From Burkholderiales bacterium Ga0077543 (GTDB lineage Bacteria; Pseudomonadota; Gammaproteobacteria; Burkholderiales; Burkholderiaceae_C), in NCBI GenBank assembly GCA_001464055.1, contig LNET01000055.1, positions 62,001-126,000 of the forward strand: a stretch of DNA of 64,000 nt, given 5' to 3'. This document shows, in pieces, positions 9,103-18,045 of this stretch (positions are counted from its first letter, which is position 1; each line of letters opens with the position of its first letter). A program made the translations under genes and the position numbers. The notes under the pieces were generated by a model that did no database searches, was not told where the DNA came from, and saw nothing but the letters and a program-made list of their open reading frames with translations.

Positions 9103-9693
9103 TCATTGCGCCTGGCCCTCGATCTCGCGGGCCACCACGGCCAGCAAGGTGTCGGTGGTGGCCTGCAGCGGCTGAACGTCGCCAGCCACCCGGGCCTGCA
9201 ACAAGGCCCCTTCATAGGCCGAGACCACCAAGGCCGCCAGCCCTGGCGCCCGCTCCGGGGTCGTGCCAGCCTGAACCAGCACCTGCGCGAGGCGCTGGCG
9301 CAGGATCGTGAACGCCCGGGCCAGCGCCTGGCGGATGGCTTCGTCCTCGGGCGTGGACTCCAGCGCCACCGCAGCCAGCGGGCAGCCGCGTTCGAAACCG
9401 CTGCGCTGCAGTTGCTGCGCCGCCCGACCCAGCCATTGGCGCAATGCGTCCAGCGGGTCTCCCGGGCGTTGCAGCAGGCGCTGCAGGCTGGCGTCGATGC
9501 CGGCCGCGACCTGGTCGATGGCGGCCACGGCCAATTCCGTCTTGCCGCCGGGGAAGTGGTGATAAAGAACACCCTTGGGTGCCTGGGCGGCCTGCAGCAG
9601 CTCCGTCAGTCCCACGCCATGCAGGCCGCGGCGCTGCAAGGCGTCGGTCATGGCCGCAATCAGGCGTTCGCGGGTGCTGGGGGCTTCAGTCAT
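9103..9693 (-). CDS. TetR/AcrR-family transcriptional regulator (LmrA/YxaF-like)
   Basis: Repressor-type regulator of 196 residues. The N-terminal helix-turn-helix is GVGLTELLQAAQAPKGVLYHHFPGGKTEL, the pattern of the LmrA/YxaF branch. The C-terminal ligand domain has the GCPLAAVALE stretch of that branch. ATG at 9693 is chosen over an extension to 9732, because an operator-like palindrome lies at 9710-9725. No divergent drug exporter is next door, so self-repression is the only target that can be suggested. Confidence 0.87.
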   Translation of the reverse strand: MTEAPSTRERLIAAMTDALQRRGLHGVGLTELLQAAQAPKGVLYHHFPGGKTELAVAAIDQVAAGIDASLQRLLQRPGDPLDALRQWLGRAAQQLQRSGFERGCPLAAVALESTPEDEAIRQALARAFTILRQRLAQVLVQAGTTPERAPGLAALVVSAYEGALLQARVAGDVQPLQATTDTLLAVVAREIEGQAQ

Positions 9694-9709
9694 CGTGCCG
9701 GCAATTCTG

Positions 9710-9725
9710 TAGACCGGTCGGTCTA
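9710..9725. promoter_or_regulatory. Operator-like palindrome for the adjacent TetR regulator
   Basis: Arms TAGACC and GGTCTA are separated by 4 bp, 17 bp upstream of the TetR start. The arms agree with the TAGACC-type boxes known for LmrA/YxaF repressors, the same branch the protein belongs to. Confidence 0.7.
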
Positions 9726-9853
9726 CTGTCAAGTGGGCTCAGGCATGCTGTCCGGCCGGCGGCTTTGCGCGCCTGCCCGATCAACCCGAAGGAATGAACC
9801 TTCGCGAGCGACTCCACTCGCACACGCATCACTCAAGCGAAGGAGACGGGCCC

Positions 9854-10201
9854 ATGCAAGTCCAACTGAATACCGACAAGAACATCCAGGGCGATGAAAC
9901 GCTGGCGGCATGGATCGATGCAGAGCTGAAAAGCAAGCTGGCCCGCTTTCGCGAGCACATCACCCGGGTGGAAGTGCACCTGAGCGACACCAATGCAGGC
10001 CGGGGCGGGGACAAGGACAAGCGCTGCAAGCTCGAAGCCCGCCCGGCCGGCCGCGACCCGGTGGTCGTGACCCACGACGCACCCAAGACCGGAGACGCCG
10101 TGCGCGGCGCCATCGACAAGCTGCAGCGTGCCCTGGACACGGCGCAGGGCCGCTCGCGCGACGACCACGGCCGCGACTCCTTGCGCGGCTTCGTGGAATA
10201 G
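9854..10201 (+). CDS. HPF/RaiA-family ribosome-associated protein
   Basis: Short hibernation-factor-like protein of 115 residues that would bind the 30S subunit between tRNA and mRNA sites in stress or stationary phase. It opens with MQVQLNTDKNIQGDE and has the conserved basic segment CKLEARPAGRDPVVV, then AVRGAIDKLQRALD. Start at 9854 has AAGGAG about 9 bp upstream. There is no C-terminal dimerisation domain, so it is the short type. A GC hairpin without a T run follows the stop at about 10,202-10,220. Confidence 0.85.
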   Translation: MQVQLNTDKNIQGDETLAAWIDAELKSKLARFREHITRVEVHLSDTNAGRGGDKDKRCKLEARPAGRDPVVVTHDAPKTGDAVRGAIDKLQRALDTAQGRSRDDHGRDSLRGFVE

Positions 10202-10251
10202 CCCGGGGCCTGGCCCCGGGGTGCCAGTGACGCCGCGGGGTCAGCGCAGCA

Positions 10252-11229
10252 TCAGGTGTCGGCCTTCACGTTGCCGTCTTTCACGACCTTGCGCCATTGC
10301 GCAATCTCACTCTTGATGAATTCGGTGAAGCGCGCCGCCGAACCGCCGCCGTCCTCGGCGCCGAACTGCGCCAGGCTGGTCTGCACGTCGGGCATGGCCA
10401 GCACCTTGTTGACGTCTTCGTTCATGCGCTGGACCATGGCCGCAGGCATCTTTCCGGGCCCGACCAGGCCGTACCAGGTGGTGGCCTCGAAGCCGGGGTA
10501 GCCCAGTTCCACCATGGTCGGGATGTCGGGGTAGCTGGCGGCGCGTTTCGCGCGCGTCTGCGCAATGGCCATCAGCCGGCCACCCTTCACGTGCGGCGTC
10601 GCCGCGGTCATGGTCTCGAAGGCGTACTGGATCTGACCGCCGATCAGGTCGGTGATGACGGGCGCGCTGCCTTTGTAGGGCACGTGGATCGCGTCGACGC
10701 CGGCACGCAGCTTGAAGAGTTCCAGCGCCAGGTGCTGGGCGCTGCCCGAGCCCGCCGAACCGAAGGCGATCTGTCCGGGCCTGGCCTTACACAGTGCCAC
10801 GATTTCAGGCACGTTCTTCGCGGGCTGGCTGGGGTTGCACACCAGCAGGTTCGGCGTGACGCCGACCAGGGTGATGGGCGAGAAGTCGTTGATCGGGTCG
10901 TACTTCAGCTTGGGCTGCAGGCTGGGAGCCAGCGCATGGCTGTTGATGTGCGCCATCAGCAGCGTGTTGCCGTCGGCCGGCTGGATGGCGGTGTAGTCGG
11001 CGGCCAGCACACCGGCCACGCCGGCCTTGGTCTCGACGATGACCTGTTGGTTCCACATGCCGGTGAGCTTGGCCGCGACGATGCGTGCCAGTGCGTCGGT
11101 GCCGCCGCCGGGCGGGAAGCCCACGATGATGCGGATGGTGCCGGTGGGCAGGGTCTGCGCGCGCAGGTGCGGCAGCGCCAGCGCGGTGGCCGCACCTGCT
11201 GCGGCCTGGATCAATGTGCGTCTTTTCAT
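10252..11229 (-). CDS. Bug/TctC-family tripartite tricarboxylate transporter receptor
   Basis: Periplasmic solute-binding protein of 325 residues. A Tat-like or Sec leader (MKRRTLIQAAAGAATALALP) is followed by the family opening IRIIVGFPPGGGTDALARIVA. Later family landmarks are GSAGSGSAQHLALELF and VPYKGSAPVITDLIGGQI. No TctAB membrane genes are present, as is usual for orphan Bug proteins in Burkholderiales. It lies 91 bp downstream of the glyoxylate aminotransferase on the same strand, so a carboxylate ligand tied to that pathway is plausible but unproven. Confidence 0.9.
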   Translation of the reverse strand: MKRRTLIQAAAGAATALALPHLRAQTLPTGTIRIIVGFPPGGGTDALARIVAAKLTGMWNQQVIVETKAGVAGVLAADYTAIQPADGNTLLMAHINSHALAPSLQPKLKYDPINDFSPITLVGVTPNLLVCNPSQPAKNVPEIVALCKARPGQIAFGSAGSGSAQHLALELFKLRAGVDAIHVPYKGSAPVITDLIGGQIQYAFETMTAATPHVKGGRLMAIAQTRAKRAASYPDIPTMVELGYPGFEATTWYGLVGPGKMPAAMVQRMNEDVNKVLAMPDVQTSLAQFGAEDGGGSAARFTEFIKSEIAQWRKVVKDGNVKADT

Positions 11230-11320
11230 GGGGCTTGTCTCCGGGGTGGTGTGTTCGTGAACGCCAGGCCCTTGCAGGGCTCTTGTCGAATCGGGTTGAA
11301 TCAGGTCGACTCGGTTCGGA

Positions 11321-12562
11321 TCAGGCGGCAGCCTGCAAAGGCTGCTGCGCAGGGTGGGCCGCGAACCAGTCCATGGCCGCCATCACGCCACTGCCGGCGA
11401 TGGGCACGCCCGACAACTTGAAGCCCATCTCGACGCCGGAAAGCGCAGCCATCAGCGTCAGGTCGTTGCAGTCGCCCAGGTGGCCGATGCGGAACATGCG
11501 GCCCTTCACCCGGCCCAGGCCAGTGCCCAGCGACAGGTCGAAGCGGTCGTGGATGAGCCGGCGCAGTTGGTCGGCGTCCACGCCCACGGGCGTGACCACG
11601 CCAGTGAGCACCGGTGAATACACCGCCGGGTCGGCGCACTGGATCGGCAGGCCCCAGGACTTCACCGCCGTGCGCACGCCCTCGGCCCAGCGCTGGTGGC
11701 GGGCGAAGACGGCGGGCAGGCCTTGTTCCAGCAGCATGTCCAGCGCTTCGCTCAGGCCGTACAACAGGTTGGTGTTGGGGGTGTACGGCCAATACCCGGT
11801 CTTGTTCATCTCGACGATCTCGTCCCAGGCCCAGAAGGCGCGCGGCAGCGTGGCCGTCTTACTGGCTTCCAGGGCCTTGGGGCTGAGCGCGTTGAAACTG
11901 ATGCCGGGCGGCAACATCAGGCCCTTCTGCGAACCGCTGACGGTGACGTCCACGCCCCAGTCGTCGTGCCGGTACTCGGCGCTGGCCAGCCCCGAGATCG
12001 TGTCCACCAGCAGCAGCGCCGGGTGCCTGGCGGCATCGATGGCGCGACGCACGGCGGCGATGTCGCTGGTGACGCCGGTGGAGGTTTCGTTGTGCACCAC
12101 GCACACGGCCTTGATGCTGTGGCCGGCATCGGCGCGCAGGCGCTGCTCGATCAACCCGGCGTCCACACCCCGGCGCCAGGCCAGCGGCAGGCCGGTGCTG
12201 GCGCAGGTGCCGGGCACCGACAGGAACTCGGGCTTGAGGCCCAGGCGCAGCGCCATCTTCTGCCACAGCGTGGCGAAGTGGCCGGTCTCGAACATCAGCA
12301 CCGAGTCACCCGCGCTCAGCACGTTGACCAGCGCGGCTTCCCAGGCACCCGTGCCAGAAGCCGGATAGATGGCCACCGGGTGGCGCGTCTGGAAGACCTG
12401 CTGCAGGCCGGCGATGACCTTCTTGCCCAGGTGCGCGAACTCGGGGCCGCGGTGGTCGATGGTGGGCAGGCTCATCGCCCGCAGGATGCGGTCGGGCACG
12501 GGACTGGGGCCGGGGATCTGCAGGAAATGGCGGCCGCTGGGGTGCTGGTCGAGGGGAATCAT
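11321..12562 (-). CDS. Class V aminotransferase, serine/alanine-glyoxylate type
   Basis: PLP-dependent aminotransferase of 413 residues that would convert glyoxylate to glycine using serine or alanine. The opening FLQIPGPSPVPDRILRAM and DHRGPEFAHLG is typical of serine-glyoxylate enzymes. The PLP lysine is in SGSQKGLMLPPG, and the preceding Asp is in LLLVDTISG. ATG at 12562 gives the normal start. It is divergent from the GntR regulator, with operator-like sites between, and precedes the Bug receptor. With the hydroxyacid dehydrogenase across the gap, it suggests a glycolate/glyoxylate route. Ureidoglycine-glyoxylate activity is an alternative. Confidence 0.85.
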   Translation of the reverse strand: MIPLDQHPSGRHFLQIPGPSPVPDRILRAMSLPTIDHRGPEFAHLGKKVIAGLQQVFQTRHPVAIYPASGTGAWEAALVNVLSAGDSVLMFETGHFATLWQKMALRLGLKPEFLSVPGTCASTGLPLAWRRGVDAGLIEQRLRADAGHSIKAVCVVHNETSTGVTSDIAAVRRAIDAARHPALLLVDTISGLASAEYRHDDWGVDVTVSGSQKGLMLPPGISFNALSPKALEASKTATLPRAFWAWDEIVEMNKTGYWPYTPNTNLLYGLSEALDMLLEQGLPAVFARHQRWAEGVRTAVKSWGLPIQCADPAVYSPVLTGVVTPVGVDADQLRRLIHDRFDLSLGTGLGRVKGRMFRIGHLGDCNDLTLMAALSGVEMGFKLSGVPIAGSGVMAAMDWFAAHPAQQPLQAAA

Positions 12563-12606
12563 GGCAGGTGCCCCGATGGGGCTGTGTGGTGGCTTCGTCC
12601 CAGAAA

Positions 12607-12683
12607 TTTTTGCATACAAAATTCACTTGTCAATCGGTAGCAGCTAGACTTCGACCCGAATCGCAAGGTTTTTTGTATACGTT
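12607..12683. promoter_or_regulatory. Divergent control region with two GntR-like operator sites
   Basis: Two related AT-rich elements lie between the aminotransferase and the GntR gene. One is TTTTTGCATACAAAA at 12607-12621. The other is TTTTTTGTATACGTT at 12669-12683. Both contain a TTTTG(C/T)ATAC core that resembles the TTGTATACAA-type sites of FCD-class GntR proteins. They stand out in an otherwise GC-rich background. Confidence 0.6.
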
Positions 12684-12710
12684 CCAGGAACGTGTGAAAG
12701 GGCGCCCACC

Positions 12711-13436
12711 GTGGCCGAGATCATTTCCATCCCCCGCCAGGTGCTGCACCAGGAGGTCACCACCCGGCTGCGGCAGCGCATCGTCGAAGGCCGCATCGCC
12801 CCCGGCGCCAAGCTGAACGAACGCGAACTGAGCGAGGCCTTGAACGTCTCGCGCACGCCGCTGCGCGAGGCCATCAAGATGCTGGCCGCAGAAGGGCTGG
12901 TGGAGCTGCTGCCCAACCGCGGCGCGGTGGTCGCCAGCCTGAGCGCACAGGACGTGGCCGATACCTTCGAGGTGATTGCCGGGCTGGAAGGCCAGTCGGG
13001 AGCGCTGGCGGCGCAGCGCATCACGGCCGAAGAGCTGGCCGAGATCCGCGCGCTGCACTACGAGATGCTGGCCGCCTTCACCCGGCGCGACCTGTCCACC
13101 TACTATCGGCTGAACGCGCAGATCCACACACTGATCAACGCCGCGGCGCGCAACCCCGTGCTGGCCCACACCTGGCGCACCGTCAACGCGCGGTTGCAGG
13201 CGCTGCGCTTCCGTTCGAACTTCGACGAAGCGAAGTGGCAGCGCGCGGTCCAGGAACACGAACGCATGGTCGAATTGCTCGCCACGCGTGATTCCGAGGC
13301 CTTGCGCGAGCTGCTGGTGCAGCACCTGGAACACAAGCGCGACGCGGTGCTGGAACTGATGCGCAGTGGCCAGTTGCCGGCCGGCCAGGCACGGGTGGAC
13401 GAAGCACGCGCCAGCGCCAAGGGAGCCCGCGCATGA
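12711..13436 (+). CDS. GntR-family regulator with FCD ligand domain
   Basis: Regulator of 241 residues. The winged helix at residues 10-75 includes GAKLNERELSEALNVSRTPLREAIKMLAAEGLVEL, the signature of the FadR/FCD subfamily. The alpha-helical FCD domain fills the rest and would bind a small organic acid with a metal. The start is GTG at 12711. It overlaps the dehydrogenase by ATGA, so both are translated together, and it diverges from the aminotransferase. This arrangement suggests it controls both sides in response to glycolate, glyoxylate or another hydroxyacid. Confidence 0.9.
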   Translation: MAEIISIPRQVLHQEVTTRLRQRIVEGRIAPGAKLNERELSEALNVSRTPLREAIKMLAAEGLVELLPNRGAVVASLSAQDVADTFEVIAGLEGQSGALAAQRITAEELAEIRALHYEMLAAFTRRDLSTYYRLNAQIHTLINAAARNPVLAHTWRTVNARLQALRFRSNFDEAKWQRAVQEHERMVELLATRDSEALRELLVQHLEHKRDAVLELMRSGQLPAGQARVDEARASAKGARA

Positions 13437-16408
13437 TCGACGTGCTGGAACGCCGGTTGCGCGCAGAGACACAGGGCGAGGTGCTGTTCGATGCCGCCTC
13501 ACGCGGCCGCTATGCCACGGACGCGTCCATCTACCAGCAGATGCCGCTGGGCGTGCTGGTGCCGAAGACTTCGGAAGACGTGGCCACCGCCCTGGCGATC
13601 GCGCGCGACCTGAAGCTGCCGGTGCTGCCGCGCGGCGGTGGCACTTCGCAATGCGGGCAGACCACGGGTGCCGCCCTGGTCATCGACAACACCAAGCACC
13701 TGCGCCGCCTGCTGGCCTTCGACAAGCAGGCGATGACGGCCGAGGTCGAGCCTGGCATGGTGCTGGACCACCTGAATGCCGAGCTGAAGGCGCACGGCCT
13801 GTGGTACCCGGTGGACGTGTCCACCAGCGCGCAGGCCACGCTGGGCGGCATGGCCGGCAACAACAGCTGCGGCAGCCGCAGCATCGCCTACGGCAACATG
13901 GTGCACAACGTCGCGGGCATGAAGGCCTGGCTGGCCGACGGCACGCTGGCCGACTTCGGCCCCGTCGCCAGGCTGGGCGCGCGCGAGACCCGGATCGCCG
14001 ACTTCGTGCGCACGCTCGCCGCACAGCACCGTGAGGAGATCAACGCACGCTGGCCCACCGTGCTGCGCCGCGTGGGCGGCTACAACCTCGACATCTTCGA
14101 GCCGAAGAGCGAGAAGCCCTACACCGGCGACGGCAGCGTGAACCTAGCGCACCTGCTGGTGGGCTCGGAAGGCACGCTGGCCGTGACGAAGACGCTGACA
14201 CTCAAGCTGAGCCCCCTGCCCCGCGCCAAGGTGCTGGGCGTGGTGAACTTCGACAGCTTCTACAAGGCCATGGACTCGGCCCAGCACATCGTGAAGCTGG
14301 GCCCCAGCGCGGTGGAACTGGTCGACCGCACGATGATCGAGCTGAGCCGGGCCAACCCGGCGTTCCGGCCAGTGATCGAGACCGCGCTCATCGGCGCACC
14401 CGACGCCATCCTGCTGGTGGAATTCAGCGGCGCCGACCCTGCCACCCTGGTGCGCCAGCTCGACGGCCTGGTGGAGCTGATGGGCGACCTGGGCCTGCCC
14501 GGCAGCGTGGTGCGCATGGAAGCCGAAGCGCCGCAGAAGGCGCTGTGGGAAGTGCGCAAGGCCGGGCTGAACATCATGATGAGCCTGAAGGGCGACGGCA
14601 AGCCGGTGAGCTTCATCGAAGACTGTGCCGTGCCCCTGGAACACCTGGCCGAATACACCGAAGGCCTGACCCAGGTGTTCCGCAAACACGGCAGCCGCGG
14701 CACCTGGTACGCGCACGCATCGGTGGGCACGCTGCACGTGCGGCCCATCCTGGACATGCGCCAGGGCGGACCGAACGGCGGCGCGCAGAAGATGCGCGCC
14801 ATTGCCGAAGAAGCCAGTGAACTGGTGCGCAAGTACAAGGGTGCCTACAGCGGCGAACACGGCGACGGCCTGTGCCGCGGCGAATGGATCGAATGGCAGT
14901 TCGGGCCGAAGATCAACGAGGCCTTTCGCGCCATCAAGACGCACCTCGACCCTGCAAACCTTCTCAACCCCGGCAAGATCATCGATCCGCCGAAGATGGA
15001 CGACGCCGCCCTCTTCCGCTTCGCCCCGGGCTACAAGACCATCCCGCTCAAACCCGTGTTCGACTGGTCGGCCTGGAACGTGCAGAACGACCCGGTGACC
15101 GAGCAGACCACCGCCCCCGGCACCGGTGGCGACAGCACCGGCGGCCTGGCCAAGGCCGTGGAGATGTGCAACAACAACGGCCATTGCCGCAAGTTCGACG
15201 CCGGCACCATGTGCCCCAGCTACCGCGTCACGCGCGACGAACAGCACCTCACGCGCGGCCGCGCGAACACGCTGCGGCTGGCGCTGTCAGGCCAGATCGA
15301 AGGCGGCCTGGGTTCAGACGCGGTGGCCGAAGCGCTGGACCTGTGCGTGGGCTGCAAGGGCTGCAAGCGTGACTGCCCCACCGGGGTGGACATGGCGAAG
15401 ATGAAGCTGGAGCACACGGCGCTGCGGGCCCGCGAGCGCGGCATCTCGCTGAAAGACCGGCTCATCGCCCGCCTGCCCGAACTGGCCCCGCTGGCCAGCC
15501 GCATGCCCTGGCTCTTCAACCTGCGCGACAGCCTGCCCGGCGCCAAGGCCTTGAGCGAGCGCTGGCTGGGCCTGTCGGCGCGGCGTTCGCTGCCGCGCTT
15601 TCGCAGCGACACCTTCGCCGCCACCGCGCCCACGCTGGGTTTGGCCACGCGTGACGAAGTGCTGGCGGCAGCCAAGAACGGCAAAGGTGTCGTCCTCTTC
15701 GTCGACACCTTCAACGGCTTCTTCGAAACCGAGAACGCTGCCGACGCGGTGCGTGTGCTGCAGGCTGGCGGTTATGCCGTGCATGTGGCCACCCAGTCCG
15801 ACGGCCGCGCACCCTGCTGCGGGCGCACCCTGCTGGCCGCCGGCCTGGGCGAAGAAGCCAAGGCGCGAGCCGCCGCGCTGCTGCAGACCTTCACACCCTT
15901 CGTCGACGCCGGCATCGCCGTCGTCGGGCTGGAACCTTCGTGCCTGCTCAGCCTGCGCGACGAACTGCTGGTGATGGGCCTGGGCGAAGCCGCGCAGCGC
16001 CTGGCCGGCAAGGCATTGCTGTTCGAGGAGTTCCTGGCCCGCGAACACCAGGCCGGGCGGCTGAAGCTGACGCTGCGCGCGGCCACGCAGCCGCTGCTGG
16101 TGCACGGCCACTGCCACCAGAAGGCCTTCGGCGCGATGCCGCCGGTGCTGGAGGTGCTGAAGCTCATCCCGGGCGCCGAGGTCGGGCTGATCGAAAGCTC
16201 CTGCTGCGGCATGGCCGGTGCCTTCGGCTACGAGGCGGCGCACCATGCGGTGTCGATGCAGATGGCCGAACTGAGCCTGCTGCCCGCGGTGCGCGCCCGG
16301 CCCGACGCGCAGATCGTGGCCGACGGCACCAGCTGCCGGCACCAGATCGCCGACGGCGCGCAGCGCGAGGCGGTGCATGTGGCTCGGGTCCTCGCGCGGC
16401 ACCTCTGA
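13433..16408 (+). CDS. Fused FAD-linked oxidase and Fe-S protein (YdiJ/GlcD-GlcF-like 2-hydroxyacid dehydrogenase)
   Basis: Flavo-iron-sulfur dehydrogenase of 991 residues, probably oxidising a D-2-hydroxyacid such as glycolate, D-lactate or D-2-hydroxyglutarate and passing electrons to the quinone pool. The FAD-binding part includes PRGGGTSQCGQTTGAALV near residue 65. Cysteines follow at CNNNGHC and MCPSY near 577. A classic CxxCxxCxxxCP ferredoxin motif (CVGCKGCKRDCP) is near 637. Two CCG-type segments are APCCGRT near 793 and SSCCGMAG near 922. It overlaps the GntR stop by 4 bp. The substrate is inferred from neighbours only. Confidence 0.87.
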   Translation: MIDVLERRLRAETQGEVLFDAASRGRYATDASIYQQMPLGVLVPKTSEDVATALAIARDLKLPVLPRGGGTSQCGQTTGAALVIDNTKHLRRLLAFDKQAMTAEVEPGMVLDHLNAELKAHGLWYPVDVSTSAQATLGGMAGNNSCGSRSIAYGNMVHNVAGMKAWLADGTLADFGPVARLGARETRIADFVRTLAAQHREEINARWPTVLRRVGGYNLDIFEPKSEKPYTGDGSVNLAHLLVGSEGTLAVTKTLTLKLSPLPRAKVLGVVNFDSFYKAMDSAQHIVKLGPSAVELVDRTMIELSRANPAFRPVIETALIGAPDAILLVEFSGADPATLVRQLDGLVELMGDLGLPGSVVRMEAEAPQKALWEVRKAGLNIMMSLKGDGKPVSFIEDCAVPLEHLAEYTEGLTQVFRKHGSRGTWYAHASVGTLHVRPILDMRQGGPNGGAQKMRAIAEEASELVRKYKGAYSGEHGDGLCRGEWIEWQFGPKINEAFRAIKTHLDPANLLNPGKIIDPPKMDDAALFRFAPGYKTIPLKPVFDWSAWNVQNDPVTEQTTAPGTGGDSTGGLAKAVEMCNNNGHCRKFDAGTMCPSYRVTRDEQHLTRGRANTLRLALSGQIEGGLGSDAVAEALDLCVGCKGCKRDCPTGVDMAKMKLEHTALRARERGISLKDRLIARLPELAPLASRMPWLFNLRDSLPGAKALSERWLGLSARRSLPRFRSDTFAATAPTLGLATRDEVLAAAKNGKGVVLFVDTFNGFFETENAADAVRVLQAGGYAVHVATQSDGRAPCCGRTLLAAGLGEEAKARAAALLQTFTPFVDAGIAVVGLEPSCLLSLRDELLVMGLGEAAQRLAGKALLFEEFLAREHQAGRLKLTLRAATQPLLVHGHCHQKAFGAMPPVLEVLKLIPGAEVGLIESSCCGMAGAFGYEAAHHAVSMQMAELSLLPAVRARPDAQIVADGTSCRHQIADGAQREAVHVARVLARHL

Positions 16409-16443
16409 TTCGAGCGCGCGACGCCGCGCTGCCCTTGCAAGCC

Positions 16444-16824
16444 CTATCCCCCGCCATCGCGGCCCCACCAGGCCCAGGTGGCCAGGGCGAGCAAGGGCAG
16501 CAGCGCCACGTCGATCCACCACACCCGGTGCAGCGCCGGAAGCAGCCCCGCGGGTGCCAGCAGCACGAAGCCCAGCACCGAGCCCCAGGCGCCCAGCAGC
16601 GCCACGCCCTGCCAGGCCGGCGTGAACGCGGCCGCGGCCAGCAAGGCGCCCAGCAGGCCGAACAGCAACGCGCGGTGGCGCATCAGCAGCAGCAGGTTCG
16701 GCTCGTCGATGTGCAGGCCATACAGCTGCTGCAGGCGCTGCGTGCCCAGCACGCCCAGCAAGGGCAGCAGGTGCACCGCAGCCAGCGCCAGCAAGGCGGC
16801 GCTGATCAGCCAGCCGCGGTTCAT
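16444..16824 (-). CDS. Small integral membrane protein of unknown function
   Basis: Hydrophobic protein of 126 residues with about four predicted membrane spans, opening MNRGWLISAALLALAAVHLLPLLGVLG. I recognise no family. ATG at 16824 overlaps the upstream DUF2834-like gene by ATGA, so the two are translationally coupled. The frame extends further upstream, but only in the shadow of that gene. Confidence 0.7.
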   Translation of the reverse strand: MNRGWLISAALLALAAVHLLPLLGVLGTQRLQQLYGLHIDEPNLLLLMRHRALLFGLLGALLAAAAFTPAWQGVALLGAWGSVLGFVLLAPAGLLPALHRVWWIDVALLPLLALATWAWWGRDGGG

Positions 16825-17105
16825 CGCCGCGGCCACAGCAGGTAGGCCAGCGGGCCCACGGAGCCGGCCACCAGCGTCAGCAAGGCCCAGGGCCACCAGG
16901 CTTTGCCCTGGGCGCGGCAATCGCGGGCGATGAAGCCCATCAGCAAAGTGCAGGCGACGACGAGGTCCAGGGTGATCTGCATGCTGCCCAGGTTGGCCAG
17001 GCCCCCCTGCCAGATGCCGAGGTAGCCCATCCGCATCAGCACCCACAGCGAGAAGCCGCAAAAGGGCAGCGCGATCAGCCACAAAACGGGTTTCAGCCAG
17101 GTCAT
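16821..17105 (-). CDS. DUF2834-like membrane protein
   Basis: Membrane protein of 94 residues with three likely spans: WLIALPFCGFSLWVLM, LDLVVACTLLMGF and WALLTLVAGSVGPLAYLL. Length and layout fit DUF2834 proteins, whose function is unknown. It starts at 17105, divergent from the helix-turn-helix regulator 109 bp away, and forms a two-gene unit with the next membrane gene. Confidence 0.7.
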   Translation of the reverse strand: MTWLKPVLWLIALPFCGFSLWVLMRMGYLGIWQGGLANLGSMQITLDLVVACTLLMGFIARDCRAQGKAWWPWALLTLVAGSVGPLAYLLWPRR

Positions 17106-17214
17106 TCGATCTCCATCAGTTGACGATGCCCGGCAGTGTTGGCCCGCCGGAAACATGCCGCAACGACCTGCGAGGTCATCGCCTTGATCACCCGATTCGC
17201 ATACGCTCGGCGCC

Positions 17215-17952
17215 ATGCATCCGCTCACCAGCCTGCGCCGGCAAAAGCGCGTCAGCCAACTCGAACTGGGGCTGCGCGCCGGCGTCTCGCAACGCCATCT
17301 CAGCTGCATCGAAACTGGCCGCGCACGGCCCAGCCGCGGCACCTTGCTGGCCTTGCTGGATGCCCTGGACGCCCCGCTGGCCGAGCGCAACGACGCCTTG
17401 CTGGCAGCGGGCCTGGCGCCGGCCTACAGCCAGCATGGCCTGGACGCACCGCAGCTCGGCCCGGCGCGCGACGCCCTGCAGCAGTTGCTGCACGCCCCCG
17501 GCAGCCCGCCGGCCCTGGTGCTGGACGCCGAATGGAACCTGGTGATGGCCAATGCCAGCGTGCAGCGCCTGCTGGACCTGCTGGGCCTGCCCATGCCCCC
17601 CAGCCCGGCCAACCTGCTGGACTGGCTGCTGGGCGAAGGCGGCCTGCGCAGCTGCCTGCTGAACGAGGCCGAGGTCTGTGGCGAGGTGCTGCACCGCGCC
17701 CGGCGCGAGGCCCTGCAGGTGCCCGCCCTGGCCGCACGCCTGCAGCGCCTGCAAGGCGCACTGCCGCGCTGGCCCGGGCCTTGCGCAGAGGCGCCGCTGC
17801 TGCTGACGCGGCTGCAGTCGCGGGTGGGTGAACTGCGGCTGTTCTCGATGTTCAGCAGCTTCGGCGCGCCGCTGGACGTGACGCTGGCCTCGCTGCGCAT
17901 CGAACACCTGTTCGCGGCCGACGAGGCCACCGCACGGGCTCTGGCCGAGTGA
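17215..17952 (+). CDS. XRE-family regulator with MmyB-like ligand-binding domain
   Basis: Regulator of 245 residues. The helix-turn-helix is at the N-terminus: LRRQKRVSQLELGLRAGVSQRHLSCIETGRARPS. The middle and end (ALVLDAEWNLVMANASVQRLL ... LFSMFSSFGAPLDVTLASLRIEHLFAAD) follow the PAS-like MmyB domain that binds fatty-acid-like ligands in related proteins. It is divergent from the DUF2834-like pair, which it may control. It ends about 90 bp from the convergent imuB gene. Confidence 0.87.
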   Translation: MHPLTSLRRQKRVSQLELGLRAGVSQRHLSCIETGRARPSRGTLLALLDALDAPLAERNDALLAAGLAPAYSQHGLDAPQLGPARDALQQLLHAPGSPPALVLDAEWNLVMANASVQRLLDLLGLPMPPSPANLLDWLLGEGGLRSCLLNEAEVCGEVLHRARREALQVPALAARLQRLQGALPRWPGPCAEAPLLLTRLQSRVGELRLFSMFSSFGAPLDVTLASLRIEHLFAADEATARALAE

Positions 17953-18045
17953 CACGCCCCGCCACTGCGTCCTGTTCGCCGGCCTCTTGCCGGGCCGTTC
18001 GCATGCCGAACAGTTCGCCACGTTTTTCGCGAGCGAGCCCGCCCG

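Noticed and set aside
10202..10220. Terminator after the hibernation-factor gene
   Set aside because: The GC hairpin is strong but has no T run, so it is only mentioned in the gene entry.
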